Part shown: in pieces, positions 1 to 9,736 of the stretch | Position numbering within the stretch: position 1 is the first letter of the stretch | How the letters are laid out: the number at the start of each line of letters is the position of its first letter | Assembly (NCBI GenBank): GCA_009839505.1 | Contig: VXPO01000056.1 | Location: 1 to 64,000, forward strand | Direction of reading: 5' to 3' | Source: Gammaproteobacteria bacterium | Lineage (GTDB): Bacteria; Pseudomonadota; Gammaproteobacteria; Pseudomonadales; Azotimanducaceae | DNA length: 64,000 nt | Translations under genes and position numbers: made by a program | Notes under the pieces: model-generated | Told to the model about the DNA's origin: nothing | The model's input: the letters and a program-made list of their open reading frames with translations, nothing else | Database searches by the model: none

Positions 1-122
1 GGGGGCTGGGGGCACGCGCGCCCGTCTTTGCCCCCGGGGGGGTGGGGGGTTGCGCACGGGAGTGCGCGCGCCCCATGCCTATTTTCCGTTAGACCAGCCT
101 CGACCTCGGGGAGAAGGCACGG

Positions 123-3100
123 ATGCCCTCGGTGAGCGATGGGGCTACCCATCCTCATGGATTCGCGCGGACACTGTTGTTGGCCGTGCTCTTCCTGTCC
201 CCATTGCCGGCCACCGCCACCTCGGCCCTGGCCGATCTAATCGCTTCCCTGGAGACCAAGGAGCGCTACGACACGGTCAAGGTCGCTGCGGTGTACCGCG
301 AGGCGGTGGTCGGCGGTGCCGGCGTCGCCCGCACCGTCGCTCGCCTGCGCGCCTATTCGCGCCGTGCAGGGTTGAGCGCCCAGGGCCGGGCGGCCTGTCA
401 CCTGGCGATCGCGCACTTCATGTGGCGCGACGGTGCGATCGAGGCCGCAGTGATCGCATCCGACGCGGCACTGCGAAGTTCACTTGACCCCGGAGCCTTG
501 TTGCTGAAGGCGCGTCTGATGGACGCTAGCGGCGAGGAGGACCAGGCCAGGGACTGGTATCAGCGCGCTGCCGAGGCCTTTGGCCCGGGCGATGAGCAAT
601 GGCTGATCCGGGTGCGCCTGGCGATGATGGACATGAGCTCGCGCAACGTCGCGGCCTTGGAGGAGCTGGCTCTGGAACGGGAACCGGTCTTCCGCAACCA
701 GGCCGCCTTGGTACTGGCGCTGATGGGCCGACCGGACCGGGCGATTGCGCTGTATCAGCCGCTGGAGGGGGCCGGCAAGCTGTTCCCGCAGCATGTGCGC
801 TTGTCCGAGTGGGCGCTGCAGGCCGAGTCGCACGAGCTGGCCCGCGAACAGGCGTGGCTGGGCCACGCGGCTGCGCCGGTGCGCACCGATCGCCTCTACG
901 CTCTCGGCCTGTTGGCGGAATCGTACCGCTCTGCCGGTGAATTGGACCGATTGATCGAGGACCTGGCCGCGCGCGAATTCGACGACCGGGATCTGCTGCG
1001 CCTCAGGGTAGAAACCCTGATCGAGACCAAGAAGTACCACCGCGCCATGGCGCTGTACCGGGAACTCGCGACAACGGGTGCCGACATTGACGAGCGGCGT
1101 CGGCTCGTGTCCCTGTTCGAAGCCGCTGGCGACACCGATGCCATGGTTCGGGAGTATCGCCGGATAATGGATGCAGAGCCGGCCGCAGTGCAGTGGTACG
1201 ACGCCTTGGCGGCGCACTATCTCCAGTTGGCGGACCACGACTCTGCATTGGCCGTGTGGGAGACGTTGGAAGCCCGCAACGCGGAGCGTCCGGGAGTTCT
1301 GGTCGAAGGTGCGGGGCTGATGCGATCCATGGGCTTCGCGGATGAGGGTGTGGCGATGATCGAACGCCACATCGAAGCCCAGGGTCCCGACGTGGCCGCG
1401 CTGTTGTTTCTGTTCGAGACATGGTTGGATCGGGGCGAGGACCAAAAGGCATTAGACGCCTTGGTACGGCTGGAAGCGTTCTTGCCTGCGGACGCCGGGG
1501 AACGCGTCGAGCTGGCGGATGCGTATGAGCGCTTGAGCCGACCGGAGGAGGCGCTACGGGTATTCGAGGCCATACGGGATCTCCGCGGCGAACTGGGGTT
1601 CGACAATCAGGTGCGCCTGGCGTGGCTGTATTCGCTGGTCGACCGCAGGCGCGACGCGCTGACGCTGTGGCGCGACATCTGGGTGGGCCTGGAAAGTCCG
1701 GCGCGGCGCAGTCTTGCCGAGAGCCAAATGCTGCGCTTGGCTGCGGACCTGGGCGCCATGGGCGATCTGGCGGTGGAGCTCGAAGAGATGTTGATGTCGG
1801 GCACGGCGGGCCGCAACCACATGGACCTCCTGGTGCGGATATACACCGAGGCCGGTGACCAGCTGTCGGCCACCGAGGTCATCGACGAGTATGCCGAGGC
1901 GCTGGGCGAGGACGAGGTCGGCCACCAGCAACTGCTGGCGCATGTGCATATGCTCGTCGAGGACTATCCGGCGCACGACGAGGCCCTGCGCAGGCTCTAC
2001 GAGATCGACTCCGCCAACCGTGTCGATCACATCAAGAGCATCATCATCAATCTGCTGACTCTTGATCTAGCGGCCAACTCCGACGAGCGCTTCGAGGAGA
2101 TCCGGCGCTGGATCGGCGAGCTCAGACAGTTCGACGCCGACGCGGTCACGGGCGAGTTCGAGGCCGGCGTCTTCTCGATGGCGGGGTTTGCGGATCAGGC
2201 GGTGGTGGCGTACCGGCGAGCGTTGGTGGAGCAGCCGGAGAACAGCGACAACCTGTTGCTCCTGGCCGAGGCGATGGCCGACAACGGGCACCCGGACGAG
2301 GCATTGGCGACCCTGCAGTTCTTCGCCGAGAACGCCGTGCTTGACAACGACTTCGTGGTGGCGGTGGACGGCATTCTCAACCTGGTCGGCTCGAGGGCCT
2401 TTTCCCGGAAACCGGACCCGGAAGTGCTGGACACGCTGGAGTGGACCCGTCGGGTAATCCTGGAGCGCATTGCCGGTCGAGCCAATCGGTTCTATCTGTA
2501 CGAACTGCTGGCTGATATCGCCCGTGAGAAGGGCGACACCGAGGCTTCGTTCCTGGCGCTGGAGAACTCGTTGGCCGAAGCAGGCCCTCGGCGCCCGGCG
2601 GTGCTTCGGGAACTGGTGACCATGGCCACGCCAAACGCTGGCTTCGGTGGTTTCAGTACCGGCATCGGGGATATCGACCGGCAACTGAGGTATGGGCGCC
2701 GCCTCGTGGGTCTGCGCCAGCAGTTGCCTCCGGATGTGTATATCGGCGTGGGCACCTCGCTGTTGGCCAAGGGGGATGTCGCAGGAGCGGAGCGGGCCTT
2801 TGAGATGATCGACGACATCACGGGGATGATCGATATCGATCGAACCAAGGCGGAGATTTTCGAGGCGATGGGACACGACGAGCAGTCGCGGGTGTTCTAC
2901 GCACGTGCGCTGAACGTCAACCGCGACAGCCTGGAACTGCTCCACAAGACCGGGTTTCTGCATGAGGCGATCGGTCGCGAGGACGTGGCGTTTCGGCGCT
3001 ATCTTCGGGCGATCAGTCTCTTGCTCTCCCGCCAGCCGGCGGTACTGGCCGCAGGTGCGATTCCGGTGGACCAAGCGACAACGGAGCGGCGCAACGACAC

Positions 3101-6100
3101 GGTATCGCGCGAGTATCGCGACCACTTCGACTCGCTGGAGCAGGGACTGCTGTTGAGCTGGCCTGAGGATGCCGGCGAGTCCGAAGCCGCGGCTGGGCAA
3201 CTGAAAGCCCTGTTCGAGACCGAGCTCGCCAATGTGATCCAGCGTTCGAACGATGGGCTCCTTCCGCTAACCCGCTACGCGCGACTCGACCGCACCGCAA
3301 GGCTGATCCGCCGGGTCGGCTTCTTCCTGGGCGAGGGGGATCTGGCGCAGCACGCGGACGGGCGTCTGCTGGCGCACTTCGGCGACGACGAGGACTTCGC
3401 CGAAGACCTCAAGGCAGCCTACGGGGCGGCTGGCCGACCGCTGCCCGACGGCATATCCGTAGCTGAGCGAAACGGCCCCCTGGCGCCGTTGCACAGGCAA
3501 CTCGCGCGGGCTGATGAACAGGACGACTTCGAAACCCAGATAAAACTGCTGCGCCTCGCGGGCGCCACCGACGAGATGGAAAGGCTATTGGGCGACCGGA
3601 TCCGGGACGGCGGATTTCGCGAGGGGCTGGGGTACGGACTGCTCTTTGTCGAAGCGGCCACGCTCGATCGCCTGGCGCGGGTCGCGACGTCGAAGTTGGC
3701 GACGGATCGAGACGCTCTGGCCGCGTTTCTGTTGCGCGACGCGGGCTTGTTCCTGAAAGTCGAGGAGGCGGTGGGCCGACCGCTGATCCCGCCGCAGGAG
3801 GTCATTGCGCTGCTGCTTGAGCCCGATGCCGGTGGCCAGCCACTCGATGGATTCCGCCGCAACGACAAGCTCGGCCACTGGCGCTACCTTGAGAAGCGAG
3901 GCACCACCGACGAGAAGATCCGCTATCTAAAGGTCGAAGCGGAGCGAGCCCGACGGGGCGAAAGGTCAGAGCGGCTCGGGACTATTGGCGCGTTCCGCCT
4001 GCTTGTGCGGGGTGAGTTGACCGCCGGACAGCGTGCCGAGGTTACGGACACGGTCATCGAAGGTCTATCGGGCCTAAGCAGTACCTACGACCAAGGCGTT
4101 CGATACGACCTACATGCTGTTCTGCCCCTCGATGCCCATCCGAGTAATACGGGCGTGCTATACCGCATCGCCGAGTTCGCCGAATCCCGCTGGCCAGAGT
4201 TTCCCCCCATACGGCCGCTGTTGAAGGCGTTATACGAAGACCGCGCGGTCGACGTGTTCCAGCGCCTGATGGATTTGGGATACGGCTTGCCGGAGCACCG
4301 TCTCCCCTATCCCGGGCATAGCGATCGCGATTTTCGAGTAGCGCTGGCCGCGCCGCGATCTCAACTTTTGGTGGAGATGGAAGCGGGTCGACAGGTGGAT
4401 CCAAGACTGGCGGTTGCCGCCTATGAAATGGAGTTTCCGGAGCAGCGGTTGGGCAAGCCCACGCGGGCGGACTCCGAACTCCAGGCGCCGTTGCTGGAAC
4501 ACCTATGCCAGCTTGATCCCGACAACGATCTCCACCTGGCCCGATTGATCGAAGCATGGCTGAGCCTCGGCTTTGCGGCTCGCGCCGGGGAAGCGATAGC
4601 CGGCGCGTACCGGGCGTCGCCCGACAGTGACTACTGGCGCCTGGCGTACTTTCAACTGCTGAGATCAGAGCAGCGGTTCCAGGAGGCGGTAGCGGTGGCA
4701 GCGGACGGCAGACGGGACTTTCGAGACACCGCCATCTACACCTCAGAGCTCGCGGCACGAACCGCGAGCGTATTCGAGCCGTTCGACCGCCTTCTGCGGC
4801 AACTGGTTGACCTCGGCGATCAGAAACCTGCTCGGGAATCCGCCTCGGGGCGCTGGGCGACGCAAGACCTTGCCGACGCGCTCTGCGCCGGTGATTCCGG
4901 ACAAGGCCGGCGGGCGCTGCGGGAGGCCTGGCGCAGGCTCCTAGTGCCGCTCAAGTCGTCCGGGCATGCGACGCCGGGGAACAACAGCCTTCAACTCAGT
5001 GCGTCCCCCCTGTTGAGCGCGCCCCTGTCGTGTAGCACGCGAGGGGAAGCACCTGGGCAGCCGCGCACGCTGTTCGATGCGGTAGCGGGGACACCCTACG
5101 GCGCGGATGAACTTGAGGGATATCTGCGTGCGATGCCGGACGAGATTCGAAAGGGATTTTATCGCCTCTACGGCTATCTGGCCCAAGCGACTGCGGGCGG
5201 GCAGCGTCTCCACGAACTTTCCTCCCGCCTTCGCGAGCAGGTGATTGACGATCACGAGTTCACTCTGTGGATGTTGCTGCGCGAAAGGCAGCGCAGAGGT
5301 TTCGCCGCGGGCGAGAGGGAAGCATTCGAAGAGCGTCTGTCCTCGATGGCCGACCCTTCGCCCTTCCAGTTGGTGTTGACGGCCCGCGTTTTCGACTCCG
5401 GGGGCGCGCTGGACAAGGCGGAGGAATACTACAGGCTTGGGGCGGCGCGAATGACCCGGCACCGCGAATACACGGAGTCCGAGCGTGCGGCAAGAGGTGG
5501 ATCCTTGGACGGGTCGGATATGGTCGGCTTGCTTGGACTCGCCAGTGAAGTGACCGCCAGGCTGCCCGAGGCCGTGGCGCGCGGAATTGTGGAGGATGTT
5601 CTCGTCCTGGCCCGGCGCGCCGACGATGTCCCCGGTGCAGACCCGTTGTTCGACGTGCTCCTGCTTGCCATGCTGGACTTGGTGTACGAGCCGCAAGAAC
5701 TGCTCAAGCAGCTTGGACGCCGGTACCCTCGGATCCTAGCCATGCCCGCGCAACTGTCCGGCGTGGGCGCGGCCAAGGCCGTCGAACTCGTGCGTTTGTA
5801 TGCGAGAGCCGGCGACCTGGGTCAGGCGATGGAGATACTCGGCGCCTTGCTGAAGGGATCCGCAAGCCGAACCGAACCGTATACCGCTCCAAGTCTCCGG
5901 CAACAGGCGCTAACGACCGCGCTGCACGATCTAGAGACGCTATACGGGATCGACCCTCTGACCCGGACGAATGGCCATAACGAGGTCGTCTTGGGGGGCG
6001 TCGACGCAATCCTGGCAAGCCAGGAGCGGCTGTTTCCCGCAAGCGCGCCCGAATGGCCACGGTTTTCGGAGTGGATCGTTGCCGCCGAGGAAGCGCTGCT

Positions 6101-6569
6101 GGGCTGGTTGGATGACGGGCAGGCGGATCGAGCGTCGGTGCTCGAGCTGCTAACCGCACTCGGCGGGCGTGCCGTGCAAATGGATGAACCGGATCACGCC
6201 ACCGAGTTGCTGAATCGCACAGTCGCGCGCCTCGAGTCCTCCGGTGTGCCGCCAAGCTCACGCGAGGCAATGAGCCTCGCTTCACTGGCTCAAGCCACGC
6301 GGAGTCCCTTGTCCTTGTGGCTGGTGACTGACGCTCTGAAGGAAGACGGCCTTCTCTGGCGCGACAAAGTCAGTCTCGTGAGCATGTTCGAAGGTTCCGA
6401 AGAGAGCGGCGAGGTCCTGGAACTTGCCCGCGACCACGGAATCGATCGCGGTCTGGCAATGCTGCGCCTATTGCATACGATGGCCGAGGATGCGGGGGAG
6501 GCGGCCTACGCCAGCGACTTGGCGGAGCGAATACGACGCGAAGCCGCGGCCGAGATACAACTGGAGTGA
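123..6569 (+). CDS. Giant exported tetratricopeptide-repeat protein
   Basis: A 2148-residue protein, far larger than ordinary TPR scaffolds. Residues about 15-35 form a hydrophobic signal-like segment (LLLAVLFLSPLPATATS), so it is probably exported to the periplasm or outer membrane. Nearly the whole length is helical repeat: many 34-residue-like units with A/L-rich helices such as AIALYQPLEGAGK, EEALRVFEAIRD and DEALATLQFF. I see no enzymatic domain. Such proteins normally act as protein-binding scaffolds in envelope assembly or polysaccharide export, but no partner gene is visible. The ATG at 123 is chosen because the signal segment follows at the right distance. It converges with the tlpA-like gene. 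Coding is certain, function unknown. Confidence 0.9.
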   Translation: MPSVSDGATHPHGFARTLLLAVLFLSPLPATATSALADLIASLETKERYDTVKVAAVYREAVVGGAGVARTVARLRAYSRRAGLSAQGRAACHLAIAHFMWRDGAIEAAVIASDAALRSSLDPGALLLKARLMDASGEEDQARDWYQRAAEAFGPGDEQWLIRVRLAMMDMSSRNVAALEELALEREPVFRNQAALVLALMGRPDRAIALYQPLEGAGKLFPQHVRLSEWALQAESHELAREQAWLGHAAAPVRTDRLYALGLLAESYRSAGELDRLIEDLAAREFDDRDLLRLRVETLIETKKYHRAMALYRELATTGADIDERRRLVSLFEAAGDTDAMVREYRRIMDAEPAAVQWYDALAAHYLQLADHDSALAVWETLEARNAERPGVLVEGAGLMRSMGFADEGVAMIERHIEAQGPDVAALLFLFETWLDRGEDQKALDALVRLEAFLPADAGERVELADAYERLSRPEEALRVFEAIRDLRGELGFDNQVRLAWLYSLVDRRRDALTLWRDIWVGLESPARRSLAESQMLRLAADLGAMGDLAVELEEMLMSGTAGRNHMDLLVRIYTEAGDQLSATEVIDEYAEALGEDEVGHQQLLAHVHMLVEDYPAHDEALRRLYEIDSANRVDHIKSIIINLLTLDLAANSDERFEEIRRWIGELRQFDADAVTGEFEAGVFSMAGFADQAVVAYRRALVEQPENSDNLLLLAEAMADNGHPDEALATLQFFAENAVLDNDFVVAVDGILNLVGSRAFSRKPDPEVLDTLEWTRRVILERIAGRANRFYLYELLADIAREKGDTEASFLALENSLAEAGPRRPAVLRELVTMATPNAGFGGFSTGIGDIDRQLRYGRRLVGLRQQLPPDVYIGVGTSLLAKGDVAGAERAFEMIDDITGMIDIDRTKAEIFEAMGHDEQSRVFYARALNVNRDSLELLHKTGFLHEAIGREDVAFRRYLRAISLLLSRQPAVLAAGAIPVDQATTERRNDTVSREYRDHFDSLEQGLLLSWPEDAGESEAAAGQLKALFETELANVIQRSNDGLLPLTRYARLDRTARLIRRVGFFLGEGDLAQHADGRLLAHFGDDEDFAEDLKAAYGAAGRPLPDGISVAERNGPLAPLHRQLARADEQDDFETQIKLLRLAGATDEMERLLGDRIRDGGFREGLGYGLLFVEAATLDRLARVATSKLATDRDALAAFLLRDAGLFLKVEEAVGRPLIPPQEVIALLLEPDAGGQPLDGFRRNDKLGHWRYLEKRGTTDEKIRYLKVEAERARRGERSERLGTIGAFRLLVRGELTAGQRAEVTDTVIEGLSGLSSTYDQGVRYDLHAVLPLDAHPSNTGVLYRIAEFAESRWPEFPPIRPLLKALYEDRAVDVFQRLMDLGYGLPEHRLPYPGHSDRDFRVALAAPRSQLLVEMEAGRQVDPRLAVAAYEMEFPEQRLGKPTRADSELQAPLLEHLCQLDPDNDLHLARLIEAWLSLGFAARAGEAIAGAYRASPDSDYWRLAYFQLLRSEQRFQEAVAVAADGRRDFRDTAIYTSELAARTASVFEPFDRLLRQLVDLGDQKPARESASGRWATQDLADALCAGDSGQGRRALREAWRRLLVPLKSSGHATPGNNSLQLSASPLLSAPLSCSTRGEAPGQPRTLFDAVAGTPYGADELEGYLRAMPDEIRKGFYRLYGYLAQATAGGQRLHELSSRLREQVIDDHEFTLWMLLRERQRRGFAAGEREAFEERLSSMADPSPFQLVLTARVFDSGGALDKAEEYYRLGAARMTRHREYTESERAARGGSLDGSDMVGLLGLASEVTARLPEAVARGIVEDVLVLARRADDVPGADPLFDVLLLAMLDLVYEPQELLKQLGRRYPRILAMPAQLSGVGAAKAVELVRLYARAGDLGQAMEILGALLKGSASRTEPYTAPSLRQQALTTALHDLETLYGIDPLTRTNGHNEVVLGGVDAILASQERLFPASAPEWPRFSEWIVAAEEALLGWLDDGQADRASVLELLTALGGRAVQMDEPDHATELLNRTVARLESSGVPPSSREAMSLASLAQATRSPLSLWLVTDALKEDGLLWRDKVSLVSMFEGSEESGEVLELARDHGIDRGLAMLRLLHTMAEDAGEAAYASDLAERIRREAAAEIQLE

Positions 6570-6620
6570 GGCTGCCAAGACGCGTCAAATGGCCTAATGC
6601 CTCGCCCTTTTGCAGGGAAG

Positions 6621-7637
6621 CTACAGCGGAAGTAGCTCGGCTAGCTTTTTCTCCAAGGACTCGCCGCGCAGGTGCCTGGCGACGCGCTTGCCGTCGCTGG
6701 TAATGAGGTAGTTGGCTGGAATCCCTTTGACCCGATAGAGCTTCGCGATCGTACTGTCGAAGGCTTCGCCGTCGCAGACGTTCAGCCAGGGGATGTCGTA
6801 CTTCTCGGCGGACGCGGTTTCCCAGGCCGCGCGATCCTCGTCCAGATTGACCGACAGGATCTCGAAACCCCTGTCGCGGAACTTGGCATAGGCGGCCTTC
6901 AGGTACGGGATCTCGGCAATGCAGGGACCGCACCAGGAAGCCCAGAACTCGACCAGCGTGTACTCATTCTGCTTGAGGACGTCCTGCAGACGAACCTCCT
7001 CGCCTTCGAGGGTCAGCGCCGAGAAATACTTCATCGTTCTCGCGATCTGCTCCCGACGGTGATCGCGCAGCGCGGTCATCAGGTCGATGGCCCTGTGGTC
7101 GCCCAGCACACTGCCTAATTCGGCGAACGTGGCGTTTTGCTCGTCGTCGTCGCCATCGAGCCAGGCGGCCTGCAGGGCCAGGACGCGGACCGTCGGGTCG
7201 CCGTGACCCAGGTAGATGTCCTTGAGACGTTCGTCGACTTCCGACTCGGACGGCATGGCTGCGGTTGCGGGGAAAATCAGCTCGTTGTAGGTGCCACCGT
7301 GAAACTCCAGGTTGCCGTTGGACTCATCTAGCTCCAGGCGCAAACGCGCTCCGGGCTCGACGACGGCTCGCACGGACGGTCCTTCGTCTATCAGCCTCAC
7401 TTCAGCCACGAACGGATCCTCGATATCGGCGCTGACGGTGGCGGTGCCGTTCTCGACCAACGCAAGATCCAACACCTCGAAGTCGCCCTCGACCCGGGGG
7501 TCGGCGTAGCCCAATTCAAGCAACTCGCCGTTGTGCTGATCCAGGCCGGCTGCCGTGACCGTCATCTCGGCAGCTTGAACACTGCTCGCGAGACATGCCG
7601 ACGCGCCCACCAGAACAGCGAATTTCGTCTTTGCCAT
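6621..7637 (-). CDS. TlpA-like periplasmic thioredoxin-fold protein
   Basis: 338 residues with a signal peptide (residues 1-22, ending SSVQA-AE). An N-terminal beta-rich domain of the DUF4369 kind (about 25-130) and a helical linker come first. A C-terminal AhpC/TSA-type thioredoxin fold follows, with the redox motif WCGPC in EFWASWCGPCIAEI and the cis-proline loop KGIPANYLI. The family (TlpA/ResA-like) reduces or isomerises disulfides in the periplasm. It is a single gene, convergent with the TPR gene and separated by 51 bases. No substrate such as a cytochrome-maturation protein is adjacent, so the target is unknown. Confidence 0.9.
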   Translation of the reverse strand: MAKTKFAVLVGASACLASSVQAAEMTVTAAGLDQHNGELLELGYADPRVEGDFEVLDLALVENGTATVSADIEDPFVAEVRLIDEGPSVRAVVEPGARLRLELDESNGNLEFHGGTYNELIFPATAAMPSESEVDERLKDIYLGHGDPTVRVLALQAAWLDGDDDEQNATFAELGSVLGDHRAIDLMTALRDHRREQIARTMKYFSALTLEGEEVRLQDVLKQNEYTLVEFWASWCGPCIAEIPYLKAAYAKFRDRGFEILSVNLDEDRAAWETASAEKYDIPWLNVCDGEAFDSTIAKLYRVKGIPANYLITSDGKRVARHLRGESLEKKLAELLPL

Positions 7638-7838
7638 GGTTTCTATCCGTCGTCAGGGCTACGGCCGATTGTTACCGCGATTCTGACGGCAGCGTGACCA
7701 GAATTCACGCAAAGAATTCGCTTTCTCGAAACGCACACGAACGGGCCGGGACCGGACCCGCCGCCGCCCACAAACGGCTTTTCTGCGAAAGTGCGCGGCT
7801 TGGTCCCGATGCTCCGTCATCGCGAAGGCACAAGCGTG

Positions 7839-8768
7839 TCAAATGTAGTGCAGCCAGTGTTCGAACGCCGGTTCGTCGCCGAGGACCGCCGCTTGGTATA
7901 TACCCTTCAATTGCGATGTGACGGATCCCATTCGTCCGTCGCCGACCTGCTGGCCGTCGATACGCACGACTGGCCAAACCCCAGCCGAGGTACCCGATAG
8001 GAATACCTCGGATGCGCTGGCCAACTCGTCGGCCGCAATGTCGCGTTCCGCACACTCGAGACCGGCGGCCGGGGCCAGGTTGATGATCGAGTCCCGAGTG
8101 ATGCCGAGCAGGACCTTGCTGGCCGGCGGCGTCGCAAGTTCGCCGTTGCCGTCGACCATGAACAGGTTGGCGGTCGGGCCTTCGGTGAGGTTGCCGCGTT
8201 CGTCGAGCAGCACGATATCGTCGAACCCCTCGTTGCGGGCGCGCCACTTTGCGGTCATGGCGGCGGTGTAGTTGGCGGCCACCTTGGCGTGGGGAGGAAT
8301 GACGTCTTCCCGCCGTCCCGACTTTTCGCGTTCGATCTTCAGCGACACGGCCTCCCTGCGCCGACGCCGGATCTCGGCGTTGGGCGCGGCGAGATCCCGC
8401 TCGCTGTCATACGCGGCGATGAATACGGCGACGTGCGGGTTCTCCGGGATCAGTTCGGCCTCGATGGACGGTATCAGGGCGCTGATCTTTACCGACTTGG
8501 CGCCCCGATTGCGACGCACGGTCTCGGCGCAACCTTCGACGAGTTCGTCGACCGCGTAGCCGAGTGGCAGGCCGACGATGCGGCAGGTCGTGGCCAAGCG
8601 TTCGATGTGGTCGCGCAGACGGAAGATCGCGGTCCCGCCCGGGGTCTCGTGGACGCTGATGTAGTCGAACGCCAGCGAACCCCGTTGCAGGCTCTGCGCC
8701 AGTACGTGAACCGTGGCGTCTTCCCAGGCGATGAACTCGCCGTCGCGCCAGATCTTTCGGTCGGTCAT
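7839..8768 (-). CDS. PLP-dependent class IV aminotransferase (branched-chain / D-amino-acid type)
   Basis: 309 residues from the ATG at 8768, which overlaps the stop of dgcA by 4 bases (ATGA), so translation is coupled. The protein begins MTDRKIWRDGEFI, typical of BCAT-like enzymes. The PLP lysine lies in PPHAKVAANY, and the fold-type IV signature DDIVLLDERGNLTEGPTANLF follows in pieces. The family includes branched-chain aminotransferases, D-alanine aminotransferase and aminodeoxychorismate lyase; motifs alone do not separate them here. As last gene of a dgcN-dgcA operon it may transaminate amino acids connected with D-amino-acid or peptide use, which is inference from context. Confidence 0.85.
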   Translation of the reverse strand: MTDRKIWRDGEFIAWEDATVHVLAQSLQRGSLAFDYISVHETPGGTAIFRLRDHIERLATTCRIVGLPLGYAVDELVEGCAETVRRNRGAKSVKISALIPSIEAELIPENPHVAVFIAAYDSERDLAAPNAEIRRRRREAVSLKIEREKSGRREDVIPPHAKVAANYTAAMTAKWRARNEGFDDIVLLDERGNLTEGPTANLFMVDGNGELATPPASKVLLGITRDSIINLAPAAGLECAERDIAADELASASEVFLSGTSAGVWPVVRIDGQQVGDGRMGSVTSQLKGIYQAAVLGDEPAFEHWLHYI

Positions 8769-9736
8769 CCCCAGACGCCTGCGGTGAAGGACACGTGGCC
8801 CGCATTGTATTCGAGGCCGGGTTGGCGGTCGGCGGCGAGCAACTCCGGACCGTCCAGATCCACGAAACGGGCGCACCGGGCCAGCAGCAGCGCGGGCGCC
8901 ATCGAAAGCGACGTGGCGACCATGCAGCCCACCATAATGTCGAGTCCGAGTTGACGGGCTTCCGTGGCCATCGCCAGTGCGCGCGTCAGCCCGCCGGCCT
9001 TGTCGAGCTTGATGTTGACGGTCTGGTAGCGCGTCGCGACGGTTGCCAGATTGGCGCCATCCCGAATGCTCTCGTCGGCGGCGAGTGGGATCGGCGGGCG
9101 AAACCCCTCTAGTTCACTGTCCGCGCTCGCGGGCAGTGGCTGTTCGATCAGTTCCACCCCGCAGTCTACGGCCGCCGGGATAAACTGCCGCAATGCGTCG
9201 AGCGTCCAGCCTTCGTTGGCGTCCACGATCAGTCGTGTCGGTGGCGCGTGTGTGCGTACGGCGCGCAGTCTGTCGATGTCGGTCGCAATGTCGTCCGATC
9301 CCAGTTTCACCTTGAGCAGCGGACGTCGACGATGGGTGTCAGCCTGCTTGGCCATGGCCGCTGGATGGTCCAGGGACACCGTAAACGCGGTGACAGTGTC
9401 GGTTGGCTCGGCAACGCCCGCGAGGTGCCACACCGGTTTCCCGCTACGCTTGGCTTCGAGATCCCACAACGCGCAGTCGATGGCGTTGCGGGCCGGGCCC
9501 GCAGGCATCGCGTCGAGGAGTGCCTGTCTCTCGAACGGGCCCCGGAAATCATTGATGTAGGCGGCGACGTGGGTCGGATCATCGCCGTAGCGAGGGTAGG
9601 GCACGCACTCGCCCCGTCCCTCGAAAGTGCCGTCGGTGATGGTTGCGACTACGACATCGGCGGTCCGCTTCGTGCCGCGTGCCGTCGTGAAGGGACGCGC
9701 GATGGACCAGCGTTCGATTACCGCCGTTGCTCTCAC
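8765..9736 (-). CDS. dgcA: Enolase-superfamily N-acetyl-D-glutamate racemase / dipeptide epimerase DgcA-like
   Basis: 323 residues from a GTG at 9736 that overlaps the stop of dgcN (GTGA). A longer ATG start exists at 9787 but would encode an arginine-rich stretch unlike the family. Enolase-superfamily catalytic residues are visible in order: the KxK motif (LLKVKLGSD), metal ligands in IVDANEGW, LIEQPLP and LAADESI, and the second lysine in VNIKLDKAGGL. The family covers L-Ala-D/L-Glu epimerases; the DgcA branch converts N-acetyl-D-glutamate to N-acetyl-L-glutamate. Adjacency to the DUF1611 gene favours DgcA. The neighbouring peptide importer also fits a muropeptide-epimerase role, so the exact substrate is open. 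Confidence 0.85.
   Translation of the reverse strand: MRATAVIERWSIARPFTTARGTKRTADVVVATITDGTFEGRGECVPYPRYGDDPTHVAAYINDFRGPFERQALLDAMPAGPARNAIDCALWDLEAKRSGKPVWHLAGVAEPTDTVTAFTVSLDHPAAMAKQADTHRRRPLLKVKLGSDDIATDIDRLRAVRTHAPPTRLIVDANEGWTLDALRQFIPAAVDCGVELIEQPLPASADSELEGFRPPIPLAADESIRDGANLATVATRYQTVNIKLDKAGGLTRALAMATEARQLGLDIMVGCMVATSLSMAPALLLARCARFVDLDGPELLAADRQPGLEYNAGHVSFTAGVWG

Noticed and set aside
1..122. Gene or RNA at the window start
   Set aside because: Only a G-rich stretch is present; no ribosome site, domain or structured RNA is recognised.
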